Shown: positions 8,250 to 17,833 of the stretch, in pieces | Layout: every line of letters starts with the position of its first letter | Numbering within the stretch: position 1 is the first letter of the stretch | Source: Gemmatimonadota bacterium | Lineage (GTDB): Bacteria; Gemmatimonadota; Gemmatimonadetes; Gemmatimonadales; GWC2-71-9 | NCBI GenBank assembly: GCA_003222205.1 | Contig: QHVC01000107.1 | Coordinates: 1 to 38,728 of the forward strand | Length of the DNA: 38,728 nt | Direction: 5' to 3' | The notes under the pieces: generated by a model | The model's input: the letters and a program-made list of their open reading frames with translations, nothing else | Told to the model about the DNA's origin: nothing | Database searches by the model: none | Made by a program: the position numbers and the translations under genes

Positions 8250-9383
8250 CTACCGCAGCGGCATCGTGGCGCCGAACATCAGGCCAAAGGTGTTGGTCGC
8301 CAGGCCGAGGTCCTTGTTCTGCTTCAGCATGACGTAGTTGGCTTCGACCCGGCCGCCGAACGCACCGGCCAGATGGAAGTGGTACCCCCACGCCACGTTG
8401 AGGCCAGGTTGACTCACCGAACCCTTGGCCGGGTCGTTGAAGTAGCCTGATCCGGGTGTGGCCTTGGTGTAGACGAGATTGCCGCCCGCCGCCGCGTACC
8501 ATCCACCCGAGACTGCGTAATCGAGCCGCGCCGAGATGTTGGCGGTGAATGCGGTCGTTCCCTGCGACTGGATGCGGTGGATATCGATCCCCGGCTCGAC
8601 GGCCAGCTTCCGGCCGGCGGGGAAGATCGCGAACATCGTCGGGGCGACTGAGAGCACGACGGGACCGAGGATTGATGTCGTGAGACCGCCCCCCCAACCC
8701 GGGAACGACAGGATCGTGATGTCGCCGGCGCCGGAGCCGATGGCGTGAATGTGACTGTAACCGCCCTGCACCCCGATGACGCGATCCCACGCGCTCGTCG
8801 AGCGCGCGGGACGCGCCGTCGCGCCACCGCTGGCGCGCGCCGACACGCCGAACAGCAGGGAGTACACGTTCGCCGGGCCGATGAGGTTGGCCTTCTTGGT
8901 GGTCTGCCAGTTGGCCTCGACGCGGCCGTTCATTCCGCTGGCGAGATGGAGCCGGTAGCCCACAGCCGCCTGGATCCCGAGCTGGGACTCGTGTTGTCCG
9001 CCCGCGTCCACGTAGCCGAGGGTACCGCCCGCCGCTGCGTAGATCTTCGGCGTGAGCGCGTAATCTGCACGGACGCCAAGTGTGGCCAGCGAGAAGGTCG
9101 TGCCGCCGGCGCTGAGCTCTGCCGAGCTAAGCGTCGGCTCGATGGCGATCTTGTCGCGCCAGGGAATGATCGCGAAGATCCCTCCGTAGCTGTGATTCAG
9201 CGGGCTGAGGCTGAAGCTCGGGACGTCGAACAGATCGACGTGATCCTTGGCGCCGCTGCCCGATGGCTTGAACCGGGAGAACCCGCCCTGAATCCCGATC
9301 TCGCTCTGCCACGATCCACGCTGCGCTTGCGCGCTCGTCACGGCGAGCAGCGCCAAGCCCAGTATCACGGTGACTCTCTGCAC
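8250..9383 (-). CDS. Outer-membrane beta-barrel-like protein with internal tandem duplication
   Basis: GTG start preceded by AGGAGG; signal peptide VQRVTVILGLALLAVTSAQA; two similar halves (IGIQGG...GRVEANW; IGVQGG...GRVEANY). Confidence 0.65.
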   Translation of the reverse strand: MQRVTVILGLALLAVTSAQAQRGSWQSEIGIQGGFSRFKPSGSGAKDHVDLFDVPSFSLSPLNHSYGGIFAIIPWRDKIAIEPTLSSAELSAGGTTFSLATLGVRADYALTPKIYAAAGGTLGYVDAGGQHESQLGIQAAVGYRLHLASGMNGRVEANWQTTKKANLIGPANVYSLLFGVSARASGGATARPARSTSAWDRVIGVQGGYSHIHAIGSGAGDITILSFPGWGGGLTTSILGPVVLSVAPTMFAIFPAGRKLAVEPGIDIHRIQSQGTTAFTANISARLDYAVSGGWYAAAGGNLVYTKATPGSGYFNDPAKGSVSQPGLNVAWGYHFHLAGAFGGRVEANYVMLKQNKDLGLATNTFGLMFGATMPLR

Positions 9384-9530
9384 GGTGAACCCTCCTGTTG
9401 CTTTGTTGGACATCGGGGCCCCGAAAACGGCCGAAAACTGGCTAGGAACCCTCGGTGGAGCCGCGCCCAATTTCGGTGTTTCTTCAGATAAATCAATGGC
9501 TTAATGGGTTTGAACCCGGGGCGGACGTGC

Positions 9531-9560
9531 GGGCCCTCCCGTTTTGAGGAGGGCCCTTTC
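9531..9560 (+). terminator. Terminator-like hairpin in a divergent intergenic region
   Basis: GGGCCCTCC-CGTTTTGA-GGAGGGCCC followed by TTTC. Confidence 0.5.
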
Positions 9561-9563
9561 ATA

Positions 9564-9581
9564 TTGTGAACGCGTTCACAA
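9564..9581. promoter_or_regulatory. Perfect 18-bp palindrome matching a Rex operator (ROP)
   Basis: TTGTGAACGCGTTCACAA, 39 nt upstream of the cupredoxin ATG; core identical to the actinobacterial Rex site TGTGAACGCGTTCACA. Confidence 0.7.
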
Positions 9582-9620
9582 ACGCTTATCCCGCAAACAT
9601 TTCCCCGGAGGAGTGCGGCA

Positions 9621-10082
9621 ATGCGGTTGACAGCTTTCGGCGCGCTGCTCGCCCTCGGCGCCCTGGCGTGCGGCGGCGAGAAAAAGGCGGACCAGACGCA
9701 GACCCAGACCTCGGCGGCGCAGCCGGCCGCCACCCAGCCGGCGGGCCCGGTCGTCGAGGTGAAAATGACGGGCAACGGCAGCACCCAGGCGACGTTCGTC
9801 CCCACCGCGATCACGATCGCGCCGGGCACCACCGTGCGCTTCGTCAACGTCTCGGGCGGTCCCCACAACATCGCGTTTTACGGGGACTCGATCCCGGCGG
9901 GCGCCGCCGCCGCGCTGAACGCCGGGATGGCGAACCGTCAGGACAACCTGTCGGGACCGTTTCTCACCACGCCGAACGAGAACTACGACGTCTCGTTTGC
10001 GGGTGCGCCGACGGGGGTTTACAAGGGGTACTGCCTGCCCCACGTGGCGCTGGGCATGAAGGTCACGATCACCGTGAAGTAA
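9621..10082 (+). CDS. Cupredoxin/plastocyanin family lipoprotein
   Basis: Lipobox LGALACGG; GGPHNIAFYGDSIPAG...GYCLPHVALGMKVTITVK; upstream CGGAGGAG ribosome-binding site. Confidence 0.83.
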   Translation: MRLTAFGALLALGALACGGEKKADQTQTQTSAAQPAATQPAGPVVEVKMTGNGSTQATFVPTAITIAPGTTVRFVNVSGGPHNIAFYGDSIPAGAAAALNAGMANRQDNLSGPFLTTPNENYDVSFAGAPTGVYKGYCLPHVALGMKVTITVK

Positions 10083-10138
10083 GTCGGCGAGCCTGCCCCG
10101 AGCGAAGCGAGGGGGACGGCTGGACCGATTGATCTCTA

Positions 10139-10170
10139 ACGGCCCCGGCATCCCGGGGCCGTTTGGTTTT
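10139..10170 (+). terminator. Rho-independent terminator
   Basis: ACGGCCCCGG-CATC-CCGGGGCCGT followed by TTGGTTTT. Confidence 0.8.
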
Positions 10171-10231
10171 CGCCGTCCGATTTGACATCGCCTGCGGATG
10201 CCGGGATGTTTGCCCGCCGAGACCTTCGAGA

Positions 10232-12880
10232 ATGAATCCCTTCCTGGAACGACTGCAGCAGGCGGTCGGCCCCCGCTATCACATCGACCCCGAGGTCGAC
10301 GTCGCGAGTGGAGGCATGGGCATGGTCGTCCGCGCCCACGACACGCAGCTCGACTGCCCCATCGCGATCAAGGTGCTCCGTCCCGAGCAAGCCACGGCGG
10401 CGGCGGTGCAGCGGTTCCTGCGCGAGGCGCAGATCCTCGCCAATCTGCCCCACCCCAACATCGTCCCGATCCGGGACTACGGCTCGAGGCACGGCATCTA
10501 CTTCTACATCATGCAGTGGCTCGACGGCGAGACGCTGGCGCAGCGACTCGCGCGCGGCCGTCTCTCGATGCGCGAGACGCGGCAGTTGGCCGACGGGCTG
10601 CTCGAGGCGCTCGCCGCGGCTCACCACCACGGCGTGATCCACCGGGACGTGAAGCCGAGCAACGTATTCCTCGTGGACGGCCGCGCCGTGCTCACGGATT
10701 TCGGCGTGGCCACGGCACGCTCGCGCTCGGGGGAGAAGTTGACGGAACCAGGCGCGTTGATCGGGACGCGCGAGTACATGGCCCCGGAGCAGATCGCTGG
10801 CGACGTCACCCCGCGCAGTGACGTCTACTCCGCCGGCATCGTGTTGTACGAGGCGCTGACCGGGCGGGAATGGCGAGTCGTGGACGCCCCGGAGCGAGCT
10901 GATTGGTCCGGCGTGCTGCCGACTCTACGGGTGGTGCTCCAGAAAGCTGTTGCCTGGGCGCCGGCGGACCGCTGGGCCGACGCGGGCGAGTTCCGAAAAG
11001 CGTTGCTCGCCGCCTTCGACCCCGCGCCCTGGCTCAAACGGGCCGCGTGGAGCGTGGGGATCGGGTCTCTGGCGGTTCTGGGGTGGATCATCTTGGCGGC
11101 CCATCGCTCGCCCGGCATCTGCCTCGGCGACTTCAAGGTGCTGGCAGGACCTCCTGCCGTCGCAGACTCGGTACAGCGGTGGATGTTGGGCAAACTGACC
11201 GGGTTCACCGATTTCCAGGTGCGCACCGGCAGCGGCTGCTCCCTGGATGTGGCTGGCTGGCTCAGTGTCGTGGGCGAGTCCCTGCATCTGCAAACGCGAC
11301 TGCCGAGCGGGCCGCTCCCCCTCGTGGCAGCCACGACGAACGACTGGTCGCGGGTCGCGGAAGCTGCGGTCGATCAGATCGTCACCCGGCTGTGGTACGA
11401 GGACAATCCCCTGGGGCAGACATTCCCGCCCCTGCCGGTCACCGCCCAGGGCAAGCTGGCGGAGCTCAAGGCCGAGCGACTCCAGGCGGCGGGCCGCTGG
11501 ACTGAGGCGCTGGCGGCGTACCTCGAAGCTGAGGCGATCGACACCACCTGCTGGCTGTGCGCGTGGCGCATCACCGACGTGCAGCGCTGGCTGGGGCAGC
11601 CGCTGGTCGCGGTGGAGTCGCGCAGCTACCTCGCCCCGGCGCATCTCAAGACGTTCCCCTCGCAGTACCAGAGCCTCATCCACGCGGGTGTGGTGCCGAT
11701 GCCTGAGCGACTCGACACCCTGCAGCGTGCGGTGCGGGACCGGAGCTTCTTCCTGGCGTGGTTCCACCTGGGCGACGAATTGTTCCACCGGGGACCGATA
11801 TACGGGCACGCGCGGCGCGAGGCAGTGGAGAAATTCGAGCGGACGGTCCACCTGCGGCCCGATTACGCCCCGGGATGGGAGCACCTCGCCTACATCCGGA
11901 TTGCGGAAGGAGACTCCGCCGGCGCGCTCGCCGCGCTCGATACGTTCAAGCGGCTCGGTGATTCCACGGACGCGATGTCCGGCGTGCTCCAGGCCTTTCA
12001 CGAGGTCGGCTTTGCCTGGCGCTTTCTCGCTCCCGCGTTCGCCGCGCGCGTGACCCAGCAGGTGGTCGAGAGGCCCGTGGTGCAGCGGTTCCCGGGTCTC
12101 GCTGCCGGACCGCGACTGCTGCCGACGGTGGACGCCCCAGCGGGCGCCGTCTGGTTGGGGAATCACTTCGCCGGGTCGGCCGGGAGCACCGAGCTCCGTC
12201 GCTCCGGGCTGATCGCCGCGACCGCCGGCTGGCTCGCGTTGGGCCGCGTGGATTCGATGCAGGCCACCGCGGCACGGCTGCGCGCGGCGTTCCCGGAGCC
12301 CGCCATCGCCCGGTTCGTGGCGCAGTTGTCCGCTGCGGTCGCGATCTTCGACCCCGGCGCGATCGTCGATCCGATCCGCGGCACGTGGCTCGACGCCCTC
12401 GCCGGTCGCCGCGCGCCTCCCGCCCCGCCCGGGCCGGTGCGCCGGCTGCTGAGTGCGGACTCCCTCGCACGGGCGGGCGACCTGCGCGGGGCCCTCGCGG
12501 CCTCGGCGCCGCTCGCGGGGGACTCGGCCGCCCAGGATGCGGACGTCTTTCTGCGCACGGCGTTGTTCCTGCGGCGCGCCGAGTGGGCGGGGAACGCCGA
12601 TAGCGTCGAGCTCGCACGCCGCATCCTTCACTGGCACGAGCAGTCCTCGCTGGAGGGCTGGCCGACCGGCGACCCGCAGCCCAACGATGTGGATTGGGCA
12701 TTCGGCACCCTGGCCCGCTGGCGGCTGGCTCGCCTGCTTGACCGCGCGGGGGCGTCGGACCGCGAACGGTGCGACGCGTACGGCAACGTGGCCCGCTTGT
12801 GGCGCGGCGGCGACGCGCTCCATGCGGCCCGTGCCGACACCGCCGCCACGCGTTATCGAGAGCTCAAGTGCCCGGCGTGA
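10232..12880 (+). CDS. Ser/Thr protein kinase with one TM helix and C-terminal TPR-like region
   Basis: [67 protein letters not shown]. Confidence 0.85.
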   Translation: MNPFLERLQQAVGPRYHIDPEVDVASGGMGMVVRAHDTQLDCPIAIKVLRPEQATAAAVQRFLREAQILANLPHPNIVPIRDYGSRHGIYFYIMQWLDGETLAQRLARGRLSMRETRQLADGLLEALAAAHHHGVIHRDVKPSNVFLVDGRAVLTDFGVATARSRSGEKLTEPGALIGTREYMAPEQIAGDVTPRSDVYSAGIVLYEALTGREWRVVDAPERADWSGVLPTLRVVLQKAVAWAPADRWADAGEFRKALLAAFDPAPWLKRAAWSVGIGSLAVLGWIILAAHRSPGICLGDFKVLAGPPAVADSVQRWMLGKLTGFTDFQVRTGSGCSLDVAGWLSVVGESLHLQTRLPSGPLPLVAATTNDWSRVAEAAVDQIVTRLWYEDNPLGQTFPPLPVTAQGKLAELKAERLQAAGRWTEALAAYLEAEAIDTTCWLCAWRITDVQRWLGQPLVAVESRSYLAPAHLKTFPSQYQSLIHAGVVPMPERLDTLQRAVRDRSFFLAWFHLGDELFHRGPIYGHARREAVEKFERTVHLRPDYAPGWEHLAYIRIAEGDSAGALAALDTFKRLGDSTDAMSGVLQAFHEVGFAWRFLAPAFAARVTQQVVERPVVQRFPGLAAGPRLLPTVDAPAGAVWLGNHFAGSAGSTELRRSGLIAATAGWLALGRVDSMQATAARLRAAFPEPAIARFVAQLSAAVAIFDPGAIVDPIRGTWLDALAGRRAPPAPPGPVRRLLSADSLARAGDLRGALAASAPLAGDSAAQDADVFLRTALFLRRAEWAGNADSVELARRILHWHEQSSLEGWPTGDPQPNDVDWAFGTLARWRLARLLDRAGASDRERCDAYGNVARLWRGGDALHAARADTAATRYRELKCPA

Positions 12881-14772
12881 TCACCTGCAACACCCTCGGG
12901 CCCGTGCAAGTCCTCCTGGACGGGACTGCCGCACCCCGCGAGCTGCAGTGGCGCAAGCACCTGGCGTTGCTCGTCTACCTGGCACGGTCCCCAAAGCGCG
13001 CTCGCACGCGGGAGCACTTGATCGGCCTCCTCTGGGGGGACAAGCCCGAGGAGAACGCCAGGCGGTCGTTGAGCGTGGCGCTCGAGTTGCTGCGCCGTTT
13101 CGCGGGGAAGAGCGGCATCACGACCGATCACGGGCAGGTGCGCCTGGCGCCCGACGCCGCGCGCCTCGACACCGAGCGCTTCGAGGAGGCAGCGGGCCGG
13201 CAGGATTGGGGCGCCGCCGCGGCGCTGGTGGCGGGGGAGTTCCTCGAAGGGTTCGCCGTTCCCGGCGCGCCGGAGTTCGAGCATTGGCTCACCGCGGAGC
13301 GCTCGCTGTGGCGGGAGCGGGCGGTCGAGGCTTTGGCGCGCCACGCTGCCGCGCTGCTGACGCGCGGGGACGCGGCCGGGGCGGTGGACGCGGCGCACCG
13401 GGCCGTCGACCTCGACCGCACGTCCGAGTCGGCTGCCCGGATGCTGATGCGCGGTCTCGCGGTAGCGGGCGACCGCGGCGCGGCGCTTGAGGCGCACGCC
13501 CAGCTCACCGCGCGGCTCGAGGAAGTGATCGGCGCCGCTCCCGCCACGGAGACCCAGACGCTGGCCGATCGCATCCGCAGCGCGCGCGCGTGGCGCGCGC
13601 CGTCGGCCCCCTCCCGGAGCCCGACGGTTCCGCTCCGCCGTGCGCCGCTCATCGGGCGCGAGGCGCCGCTGACTCGGCTGCTCGAAGTCTGGGCGGCATG
13701 CCGTCAGGGGCCGCGCAGCGGGATCGCGGTGATCGCCGGCGATGTGGGGCTCGGGAAGACGCGGCTGCTCGAGGAGCTGGTGACGCGGGCGCGCCTCGAC
13801 GGCGCGTTCGCGGTGACGGTGCGCTCGGTCGAAGCGGACCGCGCCGTGCCGTGGAGCGGGCTGCTGGGGCTGGCGCGTGGGGGGCTGGGGGAGGCCCCCG
13901 GGCTCGCCGCCGCTCCCGCGGGCGCTTTGGCGGCGGTGGCGGGGCTCGCGCCGGAATGGGCGGAGCGCTTCGCCGCGGCGGTGCGCGGCGTTGCGGTGGC
14001 GCCGCTGCCCCACGCGCTGAGCGACGTATTGCGCGCCATCGTCGAGGAGTCCCCGCTGGTGCTCGCTTGTGACGACGCGCACTGGCTCGATCGGGACACT
14101 GTCCTCGCGCTGAGTGCGGCGTCGCGCGACCTCGCCCGCGCGCCGCTGCTGCTCGTCTGCACGGTGGCTCCCGAACCGCCCAGCCCGGAGCTGGACGAGC
14201 TGCGCACGCGGCTCGGCCGGGACCAGCCCGGCGTCGCCGTGACGCTGACCCCGCTGAGCGCCGCGGCGCTGCGCGAGCTCGGTCATTGGGCGTTGCCCGC
14301 GTACGGCGATGCGGAGCTGGACCGGGTCACGCGCCGCATCACGACCGACTCGGCCGGTCTGCCGCTCCTGGCGGTGGAGCTCCTCCTCGCCGTCGCGCTG
14401 GGGCTGGATCTGAAATCGACTGGCGGCGCCTGGCCGGAGCCGTTCAGGACCCTGGACCAGAGCTTTCCGGGAGACCTGCCGGATGCGATCGTGGCGGCGA
14501 TCCGCGTCCGTTTCCGGCGCCTGACCTCGGATGCGCAGACGGTGCTGGCGGCGGCGAGTGTGCTGGGGGACCGGGTCGAGGCCGACCTGCTGGCGCGCAA
14601 GACCACGCTCCCTGCCGACACGGTGTGGACCTGTCTCGACGAGGTTGAGCGCGAAGGCTGGCTCGTCGCCGAAGGACGGGGCCTCAGCTTCCGGGCACGG
14701 GTGATCCGGCAGGTGGTGGCCCGTGACATGCTGGGGGCGGTGCAGCGGCAGCGACTGCTGGAGGAGAGCTGA
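12868..14772 (+). CDS. BTAD domain and AAA ATPase (SARP/MalT-like) regulator
   Basis: Winged-helix/BTAD N-terminus ([43 protein letters not shown]), [16 protein letters not shown], Walker [11 protein letters not shown], Walker [15 protein letters not shown] at 12868 or 12877 (GTGA overlap with kinase stop). Confidence 0.78.
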   Translation: MPGVITCNTLGPVQVLLDGTAAPRELQWRKHLALLVYLARSPKRARTREHLIGLLWGDKPEENARRSLSVALELLRRFAGKSGITTDHGQVRLAPDAARLDTERFEEAAGRQDWGAAAALVAGEFLEGFAVPGAPEFEHWLTAERSLWRERAVEALARHAAALLTRGDAAGAVDAAHRAVDLDRTSESAARMLMRGLAVAGDRGAALEAHAQLTARLEEVIGAAPATETQTLADRIRSARAWRAPSAPSRSPTVPLRRAPLIGREAPLTRLLEVWAACRQGPRSGIAVIAGDVGLGKTRLLEELVTRARLDGAFAVTVRSVEADRAVPWSGLLGLARGGLGEAPGLAAAPAGALAAVAGLAPEWAERFAAAVRGVAVAPLPHALSDVLRAIVEESPLVLACDDAHWLDRDTVLALSAASRDLARAPLLLVCTVAPEPPSPELDELRTRLGRDQPGVAVTLTPLSAAALRELGHWALPAYGDAELDRVTRRITTDSAGLPLLAVELLLAVALGLDLKSTGGAWPEPFRTLDQSFPGDLPDAIVAAIRVRFRRLTSDAQTVLAAASVLGDRVEADLLARKTTLPADTVWTCLDEVEREGWLVAEGRGLSFRARVIRQVVARDMLGAVQRQRLLEES

Positions 14773-14819
14773 CCGCGCCGCTTGCGCCCGTCGCCTCCCC
14801 TTAGCGATTGTTGGCGACC

Positions 14820-16247
14820 ATGGCCGGCCGGAAAGTCTGCTTCGTCCTCGTCGACGGCGCGCGCGCCGACGTGGTGCGGGACCTCCTGGAGCGGGGCGAC
14901 CTGCCCAACCTCGCGTGCCATGTGGTGGAGCCGGGCGGTCTCACCGTCGGCACCTCGGTGTTCCCATCCACCACCGGCGTGGCCTACCTCCCTTTCCTTT
15001 ATGGAGTCTATCCCGGGACGGCGAACATCCCGGGGATCCGCTGGCTCGACCGAGCAGGGGCCACGGGGGATTGGCGGGCCCAGTGGCGCGCCGCGCGCAG
15101 CTACTGCGGCGTGCAGGCGGGGTGGCTGAACCGCGACCTCGAGACGGGGCCGTCCATCTTCGAGCTGGTGCCTGAGAGCGTCGCGCTGTGCACGCCGCTG
15201 ACGCGCGGCTTGCGAGCCGGGGCGGGCCGGCTCACTGCGGCGCGGGCGCTGCTGGGCAGCCTCGCGCACTACGTCGGCACGTATCAGGTGCTCGACGATG
15301 CCGTCGGCGACGCCTGGGTCCACGCCGCCGCCGAGCCGTGGCGGTTTCTGTTCGTGGTCTTCCCCGGCCCGGACGGTCTGACGCACCTGCTCGACCCCTT
15401 CCATCCGCGAGTCCTCGCCGCGTATCGAGCGATCGATGCGGCCCTGGGCCGCTTCATGGCGCGGGCGGCTCGGTCCGGCGAAGTCCCCGCGATCTTCGTC
15501 GCGGCGGATCACGGCGGCAGCGTGATGCGCGAGCACTCGGATATCGCCCTGGAGCTGGAGGCGCTGGGGTGGCGCACCCTGCGTCACCCGGTGCACGTGT
15601 GGCGCCGGAAGGCGCGGGCCGCGACGATGGTGTCGGGAAATGCGAGCGTACAGATCTACTTCGAGCCGCGATCCGGACGCGCGACGGCGCTTGCGGAGCC
15701 CGACCTCCCGGCGGACGTCGTCGCGCACCTGCTCGCGCTGCCGGCGGTACGCCTCGCTGCGTGGCGGGATGGGACCGGAGGCGTGACGGTGGCCACGAGC
15801 GCGGCGCGGGCGCGGCTGCGGGACGTGAACGGACGCGTCCGCTACGAACCGGCGAACGGTGATCCGCTCGGCCTGGGGCCCGAAGCGCTCACGGCCGACG
15901 ATCGCGATCTGCTGGGTCGCACGCTCTCCGGCGAGCTGCCGGACGCCCCGCGCCAGCTGCTGCAGTTGTTCCGCTCCCAGCGGGCCGGTGACCTCGTGCT
16001 CGCCGCGCGGAATGGATCGGACTTCCGGGGGCCGTGGGAGATTCCCGAGCACAAGTCAGGGCACGGCAGCCTCATCGCCGAGCACATGGCGGTGCCGATC
16101 GCGGCGAGCGTGCCGTTGCCCGAGGCGCCGCTGCGCACCGTCGATCTGATGCCCACGATGCTCGAGCTCCTCGGCGTTCCCGTACCTCCCGGTCTCGACG
16201 GGGTACCGTTCTCGCGCCTCGCGCAGGGCGTCGGGGTCGGCGCCTGA
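14820..16247 (+). CDS. Alkaline phosphatase / type I phosphodiesterase-pyrophosphatase superfamily protein
   Basis: VCFVLVDGARADVV...SVFPSTTGVAYLPFLYGVYP...FVAADHGGSVMREHSDI...EHKSGHGSL. Confidence 0.78.
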   Translation: MAGRKVCFVLVDGARADVVRDLLERGDLPNLACHVVEPGGLTVGTSVFPSTTGVAYLPFLYGVYPGTANIPGIRWLDRAGATGDWRAQWRAARSYCGVQAGWLNRDLETGPSIFELVPESVALCTPLTRGLRAGAGRLTAARALLGSLAHYVGTYQVLDDAVGDAWVHAAAEPWRFLFVVFPGPDGLTHLLDPFHPRVLAAYRAIDAALGRFMARAARSGEVPAIFVAADHGGSVMREHSDIALELEALGWRTLRHPVHVWRRKARAATMVSGNASVQIYFEPRSGRATALAEPDLPADVVAHLLALPAVRLAAWRDGTGGVTVATSAARARLRDVNGRVRYEPANGDPLGLGPEALTADDRDLLGRTLSGELPDAPRQLLQLFRSQRAGDLVLAARNGSDFRGPWEIPEHKSGHGSLIAEHMAVPIAASVPLPEAPLRTVDLMPTMLELLGVPVPPGLDGVPFSRLAQGVGVGA

Positions 16248-16942
16248 GCGGGGTCTGGGCCGCCCTCACCAAGCGACGCGGCACGCCGCATTGGGATGCG
16301 GTGCTGCGCGGCACCGGGATCGTCGCCGCGCTCGCCATTTATCCCACGCTGCGCTGGCCCAACGTCGCCGGGATGGTCGCGTTCCTGTGCATCACCATCT
16401 TCCTCCACGGGCCGCTGGCCCCGCTGTTGCCGGCGGCCCACGAGGCCGTCCTGATGGTGACGGGGCGGGTGTACCCGCCGCTCCTCGTGGCCATCGTGGG
16501 CATCGCGGGGACGCTGTACATGGAGTACATCAACTATCACCTGTACCGCGCGGCGCTGTTGCATCCCAAGCTCGAGCGCACGCGCCAGTCGCGGCTGGTC
16601 CGCCGCACCGTCGCGTTGTTCGAGAAGGCGCCGTTCTTCTGCGTGTGGCTGTGTTCGTGGAGCCCGCTGCCGTACTGGGCGGTCCGCTTTCTCGCGCCGC
16701 TCTCGGGCTACCCCGTTCGCCCGTATCTCGTGGCCACGTTTCTGGGACGGGCGCCGCGCTATTACGTGCTGGCGTTGTTCGGCGAGTTGTTGCCGGTGTC
16801 CACCCTCGCGCTGGCGGTGATCACCGTGGTGATGATCGGCATTGCGGTGGCGATCGCGGCGGTGCGGAGTCGCGTGGCGACTCGAGCCGAGCCCGCGGCG
16901 CCCGCGGATCTAGCGGGAGACCTCGAGCGCGCCCACGACTGA
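16244..16942 (+). CDS. VTT (DedA/SNARE-associated-like) membrane protein; start codon uncertain
   Basis: Hydrophobic segments and PFFCVWLCSWSPLPYWAVRFLAPLSGYPVRPYLVATFLGRAPRYYVLALFGELL; begins at or near the stop of the preceding gene. Confidence 0.6.
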   Translation: MSGVWAALTKRRGTPHWDAVLRGTGIVAALAIYPTLRWPNVAGMVAFLCITIFLHGPLAPLLPAAHEAVLMVTGRVYPPLLVAIVGIAGTLYMEYINYHLYRAALLHPKLERTRQSRLVRRTVALFEKAPFFCVWLCSWSPLPYWAVRFLAPLSGYPVRPYLVATFLGRAPRYYVLALFGELLPVSTLALAVITVVMIGIAVAIAAVRSRVATRAEPAAPADLAGDLERAHD

Positions 16943-17833
16943 GACGGCGGGTTGCGGCCGCCGCTCCGGCAACCACTCCGTCACCACCAGAATCAGTCCC
17001 GCGACGACGAGACCACTCAGGGCGTCCACGCCGTAGTGGAACTGACCGTACACCACGCCGAGCACCAGGCCGACGGTGACGGGCAGCAACGCGAGCCCGA
17101 GGGGACGCCAATAGCGCACGGCCATCCCCGTGGCCACGACCGCGCCAGCCACGTGGGAAGAGGGAAACGCCGCGCCCCAGGAGTCGCCCATGTCCAGGAC
17201 CCACTGCGCGGCGCGCGCGGGCCACACGTGCGCGGCGGCGTTGCTGGGGAGGTCGAAGGCGTAGCGCGGCCCGGCGACCGGGAAAAAGAGAAACACCATG
17301 TAACAAAGGAAGAACGTCACTGCCAACGCGAGAATTGTCCGGCGGGCCTGATCGCGCCGCCCGCTCACCCACAGCCCGAACGGCGAGCCGTACAGGATCA
17401 CGACGTACATCAGGTAGCAGGCGTGCAGGATCCACGACAGCCGCAGGTTGGGCATCTCGCGGATCCAGCGGTAGGAGACTTCGGACCCGAAGACCCACGT
17501 TTCCAGCCGCTGCACGGTCCAGTCGTTCTGGAACCCCGCGTTGAGCGTCAGGACCCCGACCTCGGCGTACAGCGCCGGCAGCAGCAGCATCGGATACCAG
17601 TCGCCGAGGGTCCGGCCCACCGGGCCCCGCGAGCGCGCCCGAGGAGCCAGCGCCACGAGCACCAGCAGGAGCGCGTTGGCGAGCAGCAGCCACCACTCCC
17701 CGGGGACGCCGTCGGACCGCAACGAGAGCAGCACTGCGATCGTCGCCGCCACCACGTAGACGATGGTGGCGAGGTCGACCGGCTCGTACGGCGCCAGCTG
17801 CCCTCTGAGTCTCCCGGTCTCTACGAAAGCCAT
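16910..17833 (-). CDS. PAP2 / Aur1-Ipt1-like inositolphosphotransferase-type membrane protein
   Basis: Multi-TM; FPVAGPRYAFD, AAFPSSHVAGAVVA, YGQFHYGVDALSG match PAP2/Aur1-like motifs. Confidence 0.72.
   Translation of the reverse strand: MAFVETGRLRGQLAPYEPVDLATIVYVVAATIAVLLSLRSDGVPGEWWLLLANALLLVLVALAPRARSRGPVGRTLGDWYPMLLLPALYAEVGVLTLNAGFQNDWTVQRLETWVFGSEVSYRWIREMPNLRLSWILHACYLMYVVILYGSPFGLWVSGRRDQARRTILALAVTFFLCYMVFLFFPVAGPRYAFDLPSNAAAHVWPARAAQWVLDMGDSWGAAFPSSHVAGAVVATGMAVRYWRPLGLALLPVTVGLVLGVVYGQFHYGVDALSGLVVAGLILVVTEWLPERRPQPAVSVVGALEVSR

Noticed and set aside
10180-10210. TTGACA-N17-GATGTT as a promoter for the kinase gene
   Set aside because: Position is sensible but the -10 match is weak and the phylum's promoter consensus is unknown to me.
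10925-12823. 632-aa minus-strand ORF
   Set aside because: Antisense to the kinase-TPR gene; Arg-rich shadow ORF.
12853-14286. 477-aa minus-strand ORF
   Set aside because: Antisense shadow of the BTAD-ATPase gene.
14773-14819. Frameshifted TPR continuation of the BTAD-ATPase gene
   Set aside because: Fewer than 50 bp separate it from the next gene, so no hidden C-terminal domain fits here.
14283-16052. 589-aa minus-strand ORF
   Set aside because: Antisense to the BTAD-ATPase and phosphodiesterase genes; no recognisable motifs.
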